Made by a program: the position numbers and the translations under genes. Positions 45,121-55,804 of a stretch of 64,000 nucleotides of DNA are shown one piece after another. The stretch is from Lasiosphaeria ovina (Eukaryota; Ascomycota; Sordariomycetes; Sordariales; Lasiosphaeriaceae): positions 3,363,001 to 3,427,000 of the forward strand of contig JAULSN010000005.1 in NCBI GenBank assembly GCA_033439765.1, written 5' to 3'. The notes beneath the pieces are model-generated. The model was not told the DNA's origin. It did not search any database and saw only the letters and a list, made by a program, of their open reading frames with translations. How positions within the stretch are numbered: position 1 is the first letter of the stretch; each line of letters opens with the position of its first letter.

Positions 45121-47559
45121 ATGTCGCGCCGGCCACAGCTTCTAAGAGGAGGCATCGATAGAGAGACGTACCAGATAGTGCGCAGGCTCGAGGAGTTGGA
45201 GCAGAGCGAGGACGACCTTCAGAAGGGCCGGCGCAAGAAGAGCCGCCTTACTGTCGGCGTCGTCTACGACAGCATCAAGCGCTCCAATTCCGGTCTGGCC
45301 CGCCAGAAGAAGCGCCCGCTCGAGGACTCGATTGAGCGGGTGCTGGCGCTGCGAAAGGACGAGGCCAAGGCCGACGACCAGTACGACTCAGACGACGCCA
45401 TAGAGCTCGCAGAGAAACAGGCCGCTGCTGCGTCCAAGGCTCCCAGCCGCGACTTTAATTTGTTGAACAAGCAGATCGCCAAGGCCTGGAACATAAACAC
45501 CACAACCTCTACCTCTGCAACCACAACGACAGGCGTTGCTGTCGCGCCCGAGATGGATGGCGACTCTTCTCAAACGCCGGCCGTGGAGTCCGCAACGCCT
45601 GGCAAGGAACCAATAGCGCCTAACCTAGAGCCAACAACGCCTGGCAAGGAACCGGCGACACCCGGTGCAACCCTCGACAGGCGTGTCAACGGGGAGCCGA
45701 GGCCTAAGAAGAGAAAGGGCACGCCCAGGCCCGAGATGGTTGACCGATCTCCGCCAACGGGCGTGTCCATCCGCGACATCGCTGGCGTCGACGACACGCT
45801 GGACCGGCTGCTGGACGAGGTCTGGTTCCCGCTCTGCGCCGGGGAGGCCTGCGAAATGATGGGCTACCGCTACGAGAACGGCGTTCTTTTGCACGGGCCG
45901 TCAGGCTGCGGCAAGACGGCGCTGGCCAACGCCGTTGCCGGGAGCGTCGGCGCCGCCTTCATCCCCGTCTCGGCCACTTCCATGGTCAGCGGCACGTCGG
46001 GCGAGTCCGAGAAGAACATCCGCGACGTGTTTGACGAGGCGATTCAGCTCGCCCCTTGCCTCCTCTTTATCGATGATATCGACGCCATCGCCGGCAAGCG
46101 CGAGAACGCCAGCAAGGGCATGGAAGGCCGTATCGTGACCGAGATCATGAGCGGCATGGACCGCATCAAGAAGAACGCGCCGCTCGGCAAGAACGTGGTT
46201 GTGCTAGCCACTACCACCCGGCCCGACTTCCTCGACCCCGCCATTCGGCGACGCTTCAGTGTCGAGATAGAAATTGGCATGCCCAACGAGCGTGCCCGTG
46301 AGCAGATACTACGGTCCATGGTGCGGGGCCTCAATGTAGCCGACGACGTCGACTTCTCCGAGCTGGCCCGTCTGACGCCTGGCTATGTTGGGAGTGACTT
46401 GCAGCACGTCGTCCAGGCGGCTGTGACTAGGAGCTTCCGCGGTGGGCTTGAGGACCTGATTGACAAGGCGCGCAACTTCAGTCCTCCCACGGGCAACGAC
46501 GATGGCTTGACGCCGGTACAGCAGAACTGGCTCTTACTTGAGGACCATCGGAACGCGTCGTGGGGCCAAACCTGCATTACGCAAGCGCAGTTCAGGGGCG
46601 CCGTGGCGCGGGTCCAGCCGGCTTCGAAGCGGGAAGGGTTCAGCGCGATTCCGGACACGACGTGGGCCAAGGTCGGCGCACTTTGCGACGTGCGGCGCAA
46701 GCTCGAAATGTCCATCATCGGCCCTATCAAGCAGCCCGAGCTTTTCCGTAGAGTGGGCATCAAGCCGGCGGCGGGCATTCTGCTCTGGGGCCCTCCCGGG
46801 TGCGGCAAGACCCTGGTGGCCAAGGCCGTGGCCAACGAGTCCAAGGCCAACTTCATCTCGATCAAGGGCCCCGAGCTACTCAACAAGTACGTGGGCGAGT
46901 CGGAGCGGGCAGTACGACAACTGTTCTCGCGCGCCAAATCTTCAGCCCCCTGCGTCCTCTTCTTTGACGAGATGGACGCGCTCGTCCCCCGCCGCGACGA
47001 CTCCCTATCCGACGCCAGCGCGCGCGTCGTGAACACCCTCCTGACCGAGCTGGACGGCGTCGGCGACCGCACTGGGATCTACGTCATCGGCGCCACCAAC
47101 CGCCCCGACATGATCGATGAGGCCATTCGCCGCCCCGGCCGCCTTGGCACGAGCATATACGTCGGCCTGCCTTCGCCCGAGGACCGCGTCGACATTCTCA
47201 AAACACTGTACCGCAACACAATCACCAAGGCGAAGGCCGACGCGCCATCACCGGCGACAGAAGCACCTACGGCAGGCCTGGACGCCTCAACAGCGATGGA
47301 GATTGAGGAAGAAGAGGTAGACCTGGAGCGCGTGGCCCTCGACCCCCGCTGCACGGGCTTCTCAGGCGCGGACCTGGGCAATCTCATGCAAGCCGCCGCG
47401 CAAGCCTGTCTGCAGAGGGCGTACCTCATGCAGATGCAGATGGAGCAGGGCACGGCATCGACAGGCACCCCCGTGATCACGCTGAGGGACTGGGAGAAGG
47501 CCCTGACGGAAGTTAAGCCAAGCGTCAAAGACATGCGTAAATACACTAATATGAACTGA
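45121..47559 (+). CDS. Rix7/NVL-like double AAA ATPase
   Basis: Single exon, 812 residues. The N-terminal 1-120 is basic and disordered after a short helical domain. AAA domain 1 has Walker A GPSGCGKT at 259-266, but Walker B reads LLFIDDID (Asp319 where Glu is usual) and its second-region-of-homology motif is shortened to IRRRFSVEIEI, with the usual Gly-Arg lost. AAA domain 2 is intact: GPPGCGKT at 557-564, Walker B FFDEMDAL with Asp616-Glu617, pore NKYVGESE and RRPGRL. Rix7 (human NVL2) extracts Nsa1 from pre-60S particles in the nucleolus. Domain order and domain 2 fit Rix7, but domain 1 is more divergent than expected, so a paralogue is possible. The gene has no intron. Confidence 0.78.
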   Translation: MSRRPQLLRGGIDRETYQIVRRLEELEQSEDDLQKGRRKKSRLTVGVVYDSIKRSNSGLARQKKRPLEDSIERVLALRKDEAKADDQYDSDDAIELAEKQAAAASKAPSRDFNLLNKQIAKAWNINTTTSTSATTTTGVAVAPEMDGDSSQTPAVESATPGKEPIAPNLEPTTPGKEPATPGATLDRRVNGEPRPKKRKGTPRPEMVDRSPPTGVSIRDIAGVDDTLDRLLDEVWFPLCAGEACEMMGYRYENGVLLHGPSGCGKTALANAVAGSVGAAFIPVSATSMVSGTSGESEKNIRDVFDEAIQLAPCLLFIDDIDAIAGKRENASKGMEGRIVTEIMSGMDRIKKNAPLGKNVVVLATTTRPDFLDPAIRRRFSVEIEIGMPNERAREQILRSMVRGLNVADDVDFSELARLTPGYVGSDLQHVVQAAVTRSFRGGLEDLIDKARNFSPPTGNDDGLTPVQQNWLLLEDHRNASWGQTCITQAQFRGAVARVQPASKREGFSAIPDTTWAKVGALCDVRRKLEMSIIGPIKQPELFRRVGIKPAAGILLWGPPGCGKTLVAKAVANESKANFISIKGPELLNKYVGESERAVRQLFSRAKSSAPCVLFFDEMDALVPRRDDSLSDASARVVNTLLTELDGVGDRTGIYVIGATNRPDMIDEAIRRPGRLGTSIYVGLPSPEDRVDILKTLYRNTITKAKADAPSPATEAPTAGLDASTAMEIEEEEVDLERVALDPRCTGFSGADLGNLMQAAAQACLQRAYLMQMQMEQGTASTGTPVITLRDWEKALTEVKPSVKDMRKYTNMN

Positions 47560-49649
47560 AAAAGAAGAGGGGCATATACGTAGCATATAGACAGGAGTAC
47601 ACGTATCCTTATACCCAGTGTAGTATTAGTACCATGCAGGACTATTTGTTTTCCTTATGTTGCTTATATCGTGTCGTTGAAGTCGCTACGGATGAGGCTT
47701 GGGTCTACTCCCTGCGGTGTCCCCTGCCGAGCAATCCAAGACTGCCTGGTGTCTGATTTGGCTGTGGTGTCTTATCTAGCTGCGGGAGCAAGAACCCCGT
47801 TTTACTCTATGATCACCATCATGCTAATACTCCACTTCGTCTCGCGGGACCGGTACATGGACGGCCGCGGCCAGCTCGGCGAGCTGCTGCGCCCGCTGAC
47901 GAGGGGCGCCGGCGACCGTGTGGAAAGGGCTGTCATGTTTGCCCGGGTCTGGCTGGCTTCGGCTTGGACAAATGCGGCGGTGGCCCAAGTGATGACCGAC
48001 TACAATATCATAAAGCTCTCGGTCAAGCTCTCGTGCCTGATCTTCATCTTGTGATGGGAGCAAAAGCGTTCGGGGGCGACTTGAAGATGTCGTCGTTTGT
48101 GTGGGGGATAGCGCGCCGGAAAGTCCGCTGCAGCCCCGGGCGCTGCCGAGAGTCACCCACCATGACACCAATACCATCATAGGCAGCTCAGCTACCAGTA
48201 CGATTTCCAGGATGATGCCCAAACGCTGTGTGGATGACCTGGAATCGCCGAGGATGCTCAGACCAGGGAACCGGAGAGGATCGGTTGGGAAAATATCGTC
48301 TGACGATCTACTTGAGAATCAAGGTCAGATTTCATGTATCGAGATGATCGTCAGGCTCATAAAATTCGTGTCAGGTTCGTCCATAATCAGAGTCATCGCT
48401 CTCAAGCTGTCCCTCCTACCTCATTTTTTCTTCCCCCTTTTTGCATCAATATCAGGCCCAGGACCGTTTCTAGACTTTCACGGAGAAGACAAGTTTGGAA
48501 CTGCTTGATATCGTGCCTTTGTTGGTTCTCCTTTTCCGAGATAACCCCCTTTTCCTCTCAAGCTTTGTTTCCGGGATAGATGTGAACATGGCTGTATATT
48601 GGCGCGTACGAAGACTAACCACAATCCAGTCGCCAAGCAACCTGGGGCCACATCAGAAAATCACTCGCCTCTCTACTTTCTTCTCTATATCTCTTCTGGT
48701 ATTGTGTCTCCATATTCTGGCCCATTGCTACGCTCACCACCGCCCGCGCCTCCCCCCCCCCCGGTTCGTTGACTAGCAGGTGGCACAGGTATGGAGCGAG
48801 TGGGACGATGACCAAGTTCTTTTTCCCTCCGATTGTCTGGCCTGATCATATCGAAACATCGTGGAGAGGGCGGTTAGCGAGTGTCGCATCTGCCATAACG
48901 CCATCGTCAGTTCCTCGTCAGTCCGCCGGTTTGGGCAGAGAAAAAAAAACACTTGCATCAAGCTAGAATCCGACTTTCTCCAAGTCTCTGAGGTAAGTAC
49001 TTTCAAGACATGAACGAGATTCGCTATATACACCCAAAACGACTGGCGTCAAGTTCAAAACATGAGGGAAAAGGGGCAGCAAGTGACTAGTGACTGCATG
49101 TAAGTCACAGGACCTGCACTCTTCGGAGCTTACAGACGTGCCGAGGCACAAAGTCCAGACAGTCCAGCCGGAGAGGGCGGACCGCGCAGCCCAGCAACCC
49201 CTTTTGCTCGATTGTTCAACAAGTATGTCGGGGACTTTGTTGTTCATTTTTTCTGAACGGGCTGTCGACTGCATGGTGGCGATTCTGGCATCAATCCTGG
49301 AATTTATATCGTGGGAACAAGAAGCGAAATTGGGGTATACACGTTCGCCCCTAAGTCCTCTGCTACTGGTGGTACCTGGTCGCACATCATGCAATGCTAC
49401 CTAGTACTCGCAAATACTGCCTTGGCGGCTTCAGTGACGCTCGCTTTCGAGCGCCGCTTGTTCGCTGAGGTTCGGCCTTGACACTAGCTCCCGTGCGAGC
49501 CTGTGCAGTGAGTCTCGGGACTACTGAGGTGGATGAAACATTTTTCGATCATTTTATCCGTTCCCTAAAGCTTTGAATGTATTGCTTCTCTGGGTGTGTT
49601 CGAAATGCTCCAGATCTTCAGTGCGCTTTGTGAATCGGTCGAGAAGAAA
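47560..49649. other. gene-poor region
   Basis: No domain-bearing ORF. A GC-rich patch at 47835-47990 is open on both strands (127 and 132 codons), but neither translation is convincing. A poly-A run at 48940-48950 is seen. Confidence 0.4.
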
Positions 49650-50835
49650 CTAGATTTCCTCCTTGTTCAGCTGCAGGTCATCTTTAGTCCTACCCGAGGT
49701 TTTGGCAGCCTCTGCGCTGGGTTGGTTGCCGATAAAAGCGTTGCCGATGCTGGTGTCGTCGGGGCAGCAGATAAGTTGTTCTGGATAATGGGCGGGGCCA
49801 TAGCTGTAGGTGATGCCATTCTGGTTCCCTTATAGTAGTTTCCGTTCTCTCCTTATGTATTTTGCCGTCTTGACATGCCTGTTGTGGATAGTGCCAGCCC
49901 CTTTTCAATGAATTGGCGTGTTTAGGGGGTGTCGGCACAACCATTGCTTTTGCCCCTTTTCCATGTCTTTACCATCCCCTCACGACTCTTAGACTGTGAA
50001 CGCCTCCATCCTCTGCGAGCATCGCCGGCAGCTTCCCTCCAGCAAGCGGGCTCGGAGACTCTCCTCGTCGATTTCGCTGTCTAGAATGCTCTTGATATCG
50101 TGGCCAAGCTCGTCGATGAAACCCCGGATCATATTCTTCTTGGCGTAGCGTCCGCGCGAAAATACCCCAGTACCGCACCGCCTTAGCTACTGTCTCCTGA
50201 TGTTGCTAGACGGAGACGTCGTCGCCCTTCCGCTGGGGTCTATCACCCAGGACGAAGACATTCATCTTGACAACATCGGGCACATGCAAGCAATTCTTTC
50301 CTTTCTCGTCGAGGAAGCGGAAGGCCAGAAAATGCTACCGGAAAAGCCAACAGTGCATCAGCGGTCACGATTTTGTACTCCCCGAGTGTGAGTCGGTGGA
50401 GGTGGACAACGGCGTCTTTGCCGCCTACGATTTGTCTGGGGGGGGGGGATGCCGCGGGACCGTGTTGTTGCGTGGATCCATCCCACCGTGGGCAGGTTCA
50501 GTCCTAGGAGGGAGGGTTCAACGACTTCCTTGGTCCTGTAGGCTGTTTGGCATCGTCCTGGGTCCTGCTCAGCTCGTCTTCTGACTTCTGACGTTTGAAT
50601 GCTTCATGGTCTTTCCAGATTTCGTCGAGGAAGTCTGAGTGGGTTTTATATTGGTTGTGGCTCTCTGAGGCGACGAGGTGGATGTGTAGTTTCGAGGTGA
50701 AGTACTCGCGGGTAGTGAAGCCTGTACACGGACTTGTCTGAGTACTGGAGCTAAGAATATATACTTCAAAGTCTCTCTGCGAGGATGAGAGGGTGTGTCT
50801 TGAACTCGGCCACTGCTTATTGTGACGGGCATAAA
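49650..50835 (-). pseudogene. decayed gene, frameshifts and stops, family unknown
   Basis: The minus strand carries a chain of protein-like segments in different frames. Near 50770-50520 is FEVYILSSSTQTSPCTGFTT followed by KTHSDFLDEIWKDHEAF; near 50430-50340, VVHLHRLTLGEYKIVTADAL; near 50320-50190, FRFLDEKGKNCLHVPDVV and KMNVFVLGDRPQRKG, closed by TAG; near 50140-49990, MIRGFIDELGHDIKSILD and RRCSQRMEAFTV; near 49830-49650, NQNGITYSYGPAHYPEQLIC. Frame changes and TAG codons (a CAG-to-TAG change is plausible) indicate a dead gene. A poly-C run (50440-50448 on the minus strand) may have caused one shift. The family was not recognised. Confidence 0.5.
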
Positions 50836-51407
50836 CTATACTGCACTGTGGTTTGAATTGTTCAAATACTTTATTCAGGGTTGTCGGGTATGCATATTGT
50901 CCTTATCAACAATAGGTCCCTGACAATGGCTGGCAGTCTTAGGGCGCATGACCAGGTCGTCTCCGCAGTTCCTATTGTTGCTGCCCGGGTTACTATTGTG
51001 CGTGTTACTATTGTCTGCCCGGGCCTATTGTGAGAGCAAAGTGAGAAACTCTTCACTTTCCGCGCCTGGCTCCGGCTCGCCCTCGGGGTCCAGGTCGCCT
51101 TCGGGCACCTATAAAAACCCCCTCGGCCCCCCTCCTCCTTCCTCTTCCTTTCCTCTTTTCTTCTTCAGGCAGTCCATTCAGTCATCGCACCGCCAAGCCG
51201 ACCAGAATGGAGAAGAACGAGAGCATAGCCCAGAACAAGGGCAAAGGTTGTTTTGTTTTCCCCTTCTTTATATTCGGCTGCTTTTCTTTCCTCACGCTTG
51301 ACTTTCGTCCTCGCTCCCGATCGTCCGACCGAGTCTTGGTCATTTTACGGCCCCCTGTTTTTCCCCGCCGAAAAGGAGCCTACCTTAGCTAACTTACCGA
51401 TTCCGCC
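50836..51407. other. upstream of the coiled-coil gene
   Basis: C/T-rich leader near 51120-51170. An ATG at 51207 opens a 13-codon segment (MEKNESIAQNKGK) that could be an alternative first exon: spliced from 51245 to an acceptor at 51418-51419 it would join in frame. The splice donor (GTTGTT) is weak. Confidence 0.35.
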
Positions 51408-52112
51408 ATGGCTTCTACAGAACGTGACGACAGCGGTCCTGTCGCCGGCTGCTCGGCAGCCAACCCCTCAGGTGACGGCCCCAGAAATTGGGTCCTCACC
51501 GACTCGATGATGGCCGCATATGTGGCGATGCGTGGTGGCGCCAGCGGCGTCGACCTGGAGAACGAGCGGCTCTTGGGCCGGCTCCTCAACAGAGAGGAGC
51601 AGAACGAGGCCTCGGGCGAGGCGCGGTACGTTGTCACTGTTGTGTTTCCCCTTTTTTTCTTGCTTGCCGTTCACCTCACTCTCCTTTCTACTGCCTCACT
51701 TCTTCTCCCACCCATCACCGATAGCCCCATTTTCTCGTCTCAGTTTCAACCCCTTACCATCACTCTCTTCCGTCCACTTGTTGCCAGCCTGCTCGTTCTG
51801 ACACATCGCCAAACAGAATCCTGGCCAAAGTCAAGACGACAAACTTTGAGCACCTGTGTGTTCCCGGCGGCCACGGCGCCGACAAGATCACGGCCGAGAG
51901 TGGCGAGGGTTGGCGTGCGGCCAACCACAAGGGAAAGGAGGTGGCCGACGAGGACCACCAGCGCGACAATATGCCGGCGCTGCCCGACTCGATCCCGGGC
52001 ACGCCCACCCCGGAGAGCATCGCCGTGGCTCTCGCTGCCGTCTTTGAGGGTGGCCAAGGTAGCCTGCTTAACGCCCAGTCAAGCATGGATTGGTCTGCCG
52101 CCGCGGGCGGCT

Positions 52113-52146
<34 letters not shown>

Positions 52147-53678
52147 AGACTGGGTCTCGGACGACGAGGGCCCCGCCGAGTACGGCCGCATCTCACCGTG
52201 TACATTTGCTGCCTGGGCCGAGGGCTGCAGCAGCAGCAAGCAGCAGCAGCAGGAGTCGCCCAAGAAGCCAACGGTGCCCAAGGTTCGCTCTCCGCCCCTT
52301 TTACCCCCAAGCGGAGCAAGTGAAACGACGCGTGTGCGAGCACTGGCCGGCAATGTGTGACTTTGGCTTATCCCGACCCCTTTCCGGCCCTCACAGGACG
52401 AGCCGCGCCAGCGCCCGCCGACGCCCGCCGACACGGGCGACGAGCAGAACGAGCACGTGGTGCAGTACGGCGCGGGCGACTGGCCCATCTACGACGACTA
52501 CGCAGCGTGGAGCAACCACTCGGACGGCAACCCGGCCATGGCGCCGCAGCAGCACCAGCACGGCCTGCCACCGAACCCGACCGTGCTGTGGACCGCACCA
52601 GGTATGTACCCCCTGGCATATATGGTTGACTAGTAGTCTTCTGGCTGACCAGTCGCACACAAAAGGCATCGACCCGTCGCACAACCTCGGGCGCGCCGAC
52701 GGCGTCGCCCAGCACCTGCTGACCCGCATGGACCCCGCGGCCGCGCGCTAGAAGCGCATGCTCCGCGATGGCTTCATCAAGGTCCTGCCCGCCGACCCCG
52801 AGAAGATCAAGGGCGACGTCGAGACGTACACCGAGGTAAGCCCAGCCCAGCCCAGCCCAGCTTTCCTCTCTCGGTAACACCGACTGACGGAAAATGTGCA
52901 GGAGCAAGTCGCTGCCGCCGTCGAGAACTACGAGGGCGAGCTGTTTGGCGGCGTGCGCGGTGTCGATGCCCGTGCTGCGCTGACCGACGGATACCGCGAG
53001 CGGCGCATGCTTGCGGGCGAGAGGAAGCGCCTCGACGAAGAGAACGACGAGATGCGCAAGCAGCTGAAGGCTTTGCACTGCCGGTACGTTTTTTTTGCTC
53101 TCATTTCATTTCTTTGTTGCTTTCTCTGTTTGTTGATGGTTTTGGTGTGGGTCGGTACTTTGATGGTGGTTGTTGTTGTTGTTGTTGTTTACTCTTTACC
53201 CCTTTTCCCATTCCCGTTCTCCCCCGCGCAACACCCACTCACCACTAATCCCACAATCCAACACAACATCACGCCTCTGCAAACACAAAACCAAACAACA
53301 ACACGAGAAAAACCCAAAAAAACCAGACTCAACTAACACAACCCTCCCCCCAACAGCAAAATAGAAGCGCGCAACGCGGCCGCGCTCATGGCACGCATCG
53401 CGCAGCGCGACGCAGCGCAGCACGCGGCGCGGATGCGCGAGCACGCGGCGGCGCACCTGGCGGCGGTGGCGGGCGACGTGGCGGACGAGCTCGCGGGCGT
53501 CGAGGCAGCCGAGGCCGAGCAGACGGGCCTGCGCGCGCGGCTGGCGGCGGCCGAGGCGGAGCTGCAGGCCATGGCGGCTGCGGCGGGCTATCATGCTGGC
53601 GTTGGTGCGCTGCTCGAGGCGGCCGGCAATGTTACTGAGGACGAGTACCTGGCGCTGGCGGAGCCGCTGCGGCGTTGA
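51408..53678 (+). CDS. coiled-coil protein, ORF interrupted by in-frame TAG
   Basis: Six exons (51408-51625, 51817-52282, 52397-52601, 52666-52835, 52902-53083, 53357-53678) keep one frame through five introns (191, 114, 64, 66, 273 nt). The only interruption is TAG at 52749-52751, inside exon 4 between MDPAAAR and KRMLRDGFIKVLPADPEKI. Read through, the product has 519 residues plus the stop; terminated, it has 324. Features are an acidic run of ten Asp coded by a GAC repeat (52113-52145), a disordered Pro/Gln-rich middle, and a C-terminal Ala/Glu/Arg-rich coiled coil (RDAAQHAARMREHAAAHLAA and on). No known domain. The stop might be a recent nonsense mutation (CAG to TAG), a sequencing error, or a true end. 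An alternative first exon at 51207 is possible. Confidence 0.65.
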
Positions 53679-54507
53679 GCTTGCTGCTTGCTGAGTGAGT
53701 GAGTGGCAGAAGGGCGTGTGCTGGTGTCTAGCTTGCTTACGCGCTGCCTCGATGGTTGGCGGGTGGTGGAGGACGACTGGAACGACGGACGGACGGCGAC
53801 GCGCCTTTGGGGTTTGATTTTCTTTTTTTCACCTTTTTCTTTTTCGAGTCTCTGCCGCCTTGACGGATGCCATCGTGCCGGCTCGTCAAGCGGCCGATCA
53901 AGTACATAAATACATACGATCCAGTCAGTCAGATAGACAATAGGCGCAGAGACAGACAGAGAGAAATGACTTTTGCCGCACCTCCCGCGGTCCCCGGAAA
54001 GGGGCAAAGAGGATCCATATCCATTCTCCCAGCTTGCTCATGTGGCGCAACCCGCAGCGCCTCCCCAAAGATTAAACTAGAAAACATGAAAGCTGGCATC
54101 GTGAATCAAGTCGTGTGATGCTATATGCAGTTTGATAGGGCAGTCAGGCAGGCAGCCCAACATACATACACTAGGTACAGACAGAAGAGGTCGCCCACGA
54201 CCTCCTTCCCCCGCCTGCGTCTCTTCTCCCCAAATTTTCCGCTTTCCGAATATGCTTCAAGGGATTTTTGTTTTGTAGCAGACAACTGACATCATGAGAG
54301 GAGCATTATACATGGGAAACTAGAAAAACGAAAAGATGAGTAAAACGCCCCTGTCCCTCCCCCACGGGCACTTCTTCAGTGCCGAAGAAAGAATACAGCA
54401 GAGAAGATGATAATAGTAGTGATGATACACGGGGGTGCGCATACACAGAGAGTGGTGTCACCCTCTCAGCACCCCTAGCGCGGAACAAAGATGCTGCTTT
54501 GCACTCT
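53679..54507. other. convergent intergenic region
   Basis: 3' flanks of the coiled-coil gene and of MGE1; no ORF of interest. Confidence 0.4.
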
Positions 54508-55352
54508 CTATTTGTTCTTGACCACGCCGACCTTTGCCGGGCGCAGGATGCGGCCGTTGAGCCTGAAGCCCTTCTGCTGGGTGTGGATGACGATGTTATC
54601 GTCCTTGTCGGCCATGGGGGTCATGAAAGTGGCCTCGTGCTCGTTGGGGTTGAACTTCTCGCCGTGGGGGTCGAAGCGCTCGAGGCCGTGCTTCTTGAGC
54701 GTCTCGAGCAGGATGCTCTCGGTCATGCGCAGGCCCTCGTACAGGTTGACCAGGTCGCGCAGGTGCTCCGTCTGCTCCTGGGCCTTGAGCTTGTCCTCGG
54801 GCACCATGGCCAGGGCGCGGTCGAAGTTGTCGACGCTGTCGACCAGGTCCTTGGCGAACTTCTGGATGGCAAAGTCGCGCGCCGACTTCATGTCGCGCGC
54901 CGTCCGCTCCTGCAGGTTGCGGAAGTCGGCCACGGAGCGCAGGAACTTGTCCTATTTGTCAAGATGCGGTCAGCCGTTGTGGTTCAGTGAGTTTCCCCAG
55001 AAGGAATGCAGCATGACAGATAAAAAAAAAGGGAGCAAACCTTCCAATCCCGCGCCTCGACATCCTTGGCCTCGAGCTGTTTCCTCAACGTAGCCTCGAC
55101 GCTGTCAGTCTCCGACTTTGCCGACTCCTCGGCCTTGGAGGCATCCTTGGCATCGGCGTCCTTGGAGGGCTCGGCCTCGGAGCTGTACCACCTCGCCCGC
55201 TGCAGAGCAATGGGTGCGACTGAGCGGGTGGCTGCTGCTGCTGCTGCTAACGGGGCGCGGTAGAATTGCGGCCGCGCTACTGGTCTTTGAGCTACTAGTC
55301 TGAGGCTGGAGCCGATTGCCCTTGATGGCGTCGAGAGAGTCTGTCGTAGCAT
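54508..55352 (-). CDS. mge1: mitochondrial GrpE, nucleotide exchange factor of Hsp70
   Basis: Exons 55352-55041 and 54951-54508 are joined across an 89-nt intron (acceptor AAATAG after branch GGCTGACC, phase 0) and give 251 residues. The first about 50 residues are an Arg/Ala/Ser presequence (MLRQTLSTPSRAIGSSLRLV), then an acidic linker (KDADAKDASKAEESAKSETD). The GrpE domain starts with a long coiled-coil helix (KQLEAKDVEARDWKDKFLRS) and continues with ADFRNLQERTARDMKSARDF, then the C-terminal beta domain with ILLETLKKHGLERFDPHGEK, FNPNEHEATF and GFRLNGRILRPAKVGVVK. MGE1 releases ADP from matrix Hsp70 during protein import and folding. It is divergent from RPB3, 452 bp apart. Confidence 0.95.
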
Positions 55353-55804
55353 GGTGGCGGAGGCTGTTGGGAAGCTCGGGTTGGGATGAGATGGCGGCGG
55401 TTTTATCGCGTGATGGAGAGGATGCAAGTGCCAAAAGGCCAAAAGTGCCAAATCTATGCTAGGTCTCGAGAAATTTTATGACGACGGGCCTGATGGCGCT
55501 AAACGGATAAGCCCGGGAATCGGCAAGCACAGGCGAACTTACAGGGGGGTCGTCGCCTCACAAACGGTCCTCACGTGAAGATAAGCTTTTCGGAGCAGCG
55601 AATAGGCCAGCCGGTGACCCCACACCTTTCCATCGGTCGCGCTTTGTGATCTTGAGCCGCCAAACTTCTCGCATCCCATCCACTCCACCCACAGTCTCGC
55701 ACTGCACCGCACCGCATCCGTCAACTTGGCAGCTCACCTAGGCCTCGCCAACCTCCAACTTCACCACCGCATCTAGCGAATGAGTATAACAGAGCACCGT
55801 CAAT
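55353..55804. promoter_or_regulatory. bidirectional promoter, MGE1 / RPB3
   Basis: The 452-bp gap between divergent ATGs must carry both promoters. No specific box was recognised; the RPB3 side has a C/T-rich run near 55640-55780. Confidence 0.5.

Noticed and set aside
47671..48222. Overlapping 127- and 132-codon ORFs on opposite strands
   Set aside because: Neither shows a family, and a GC-rich patch explains both being open.
51408..52751. 447-codon continuous ORF
   Set aside because: It reads through introns in a changed frame with Thr/Arg-rich filler; the spliced model keeps protein-like sequence and correct junctions.
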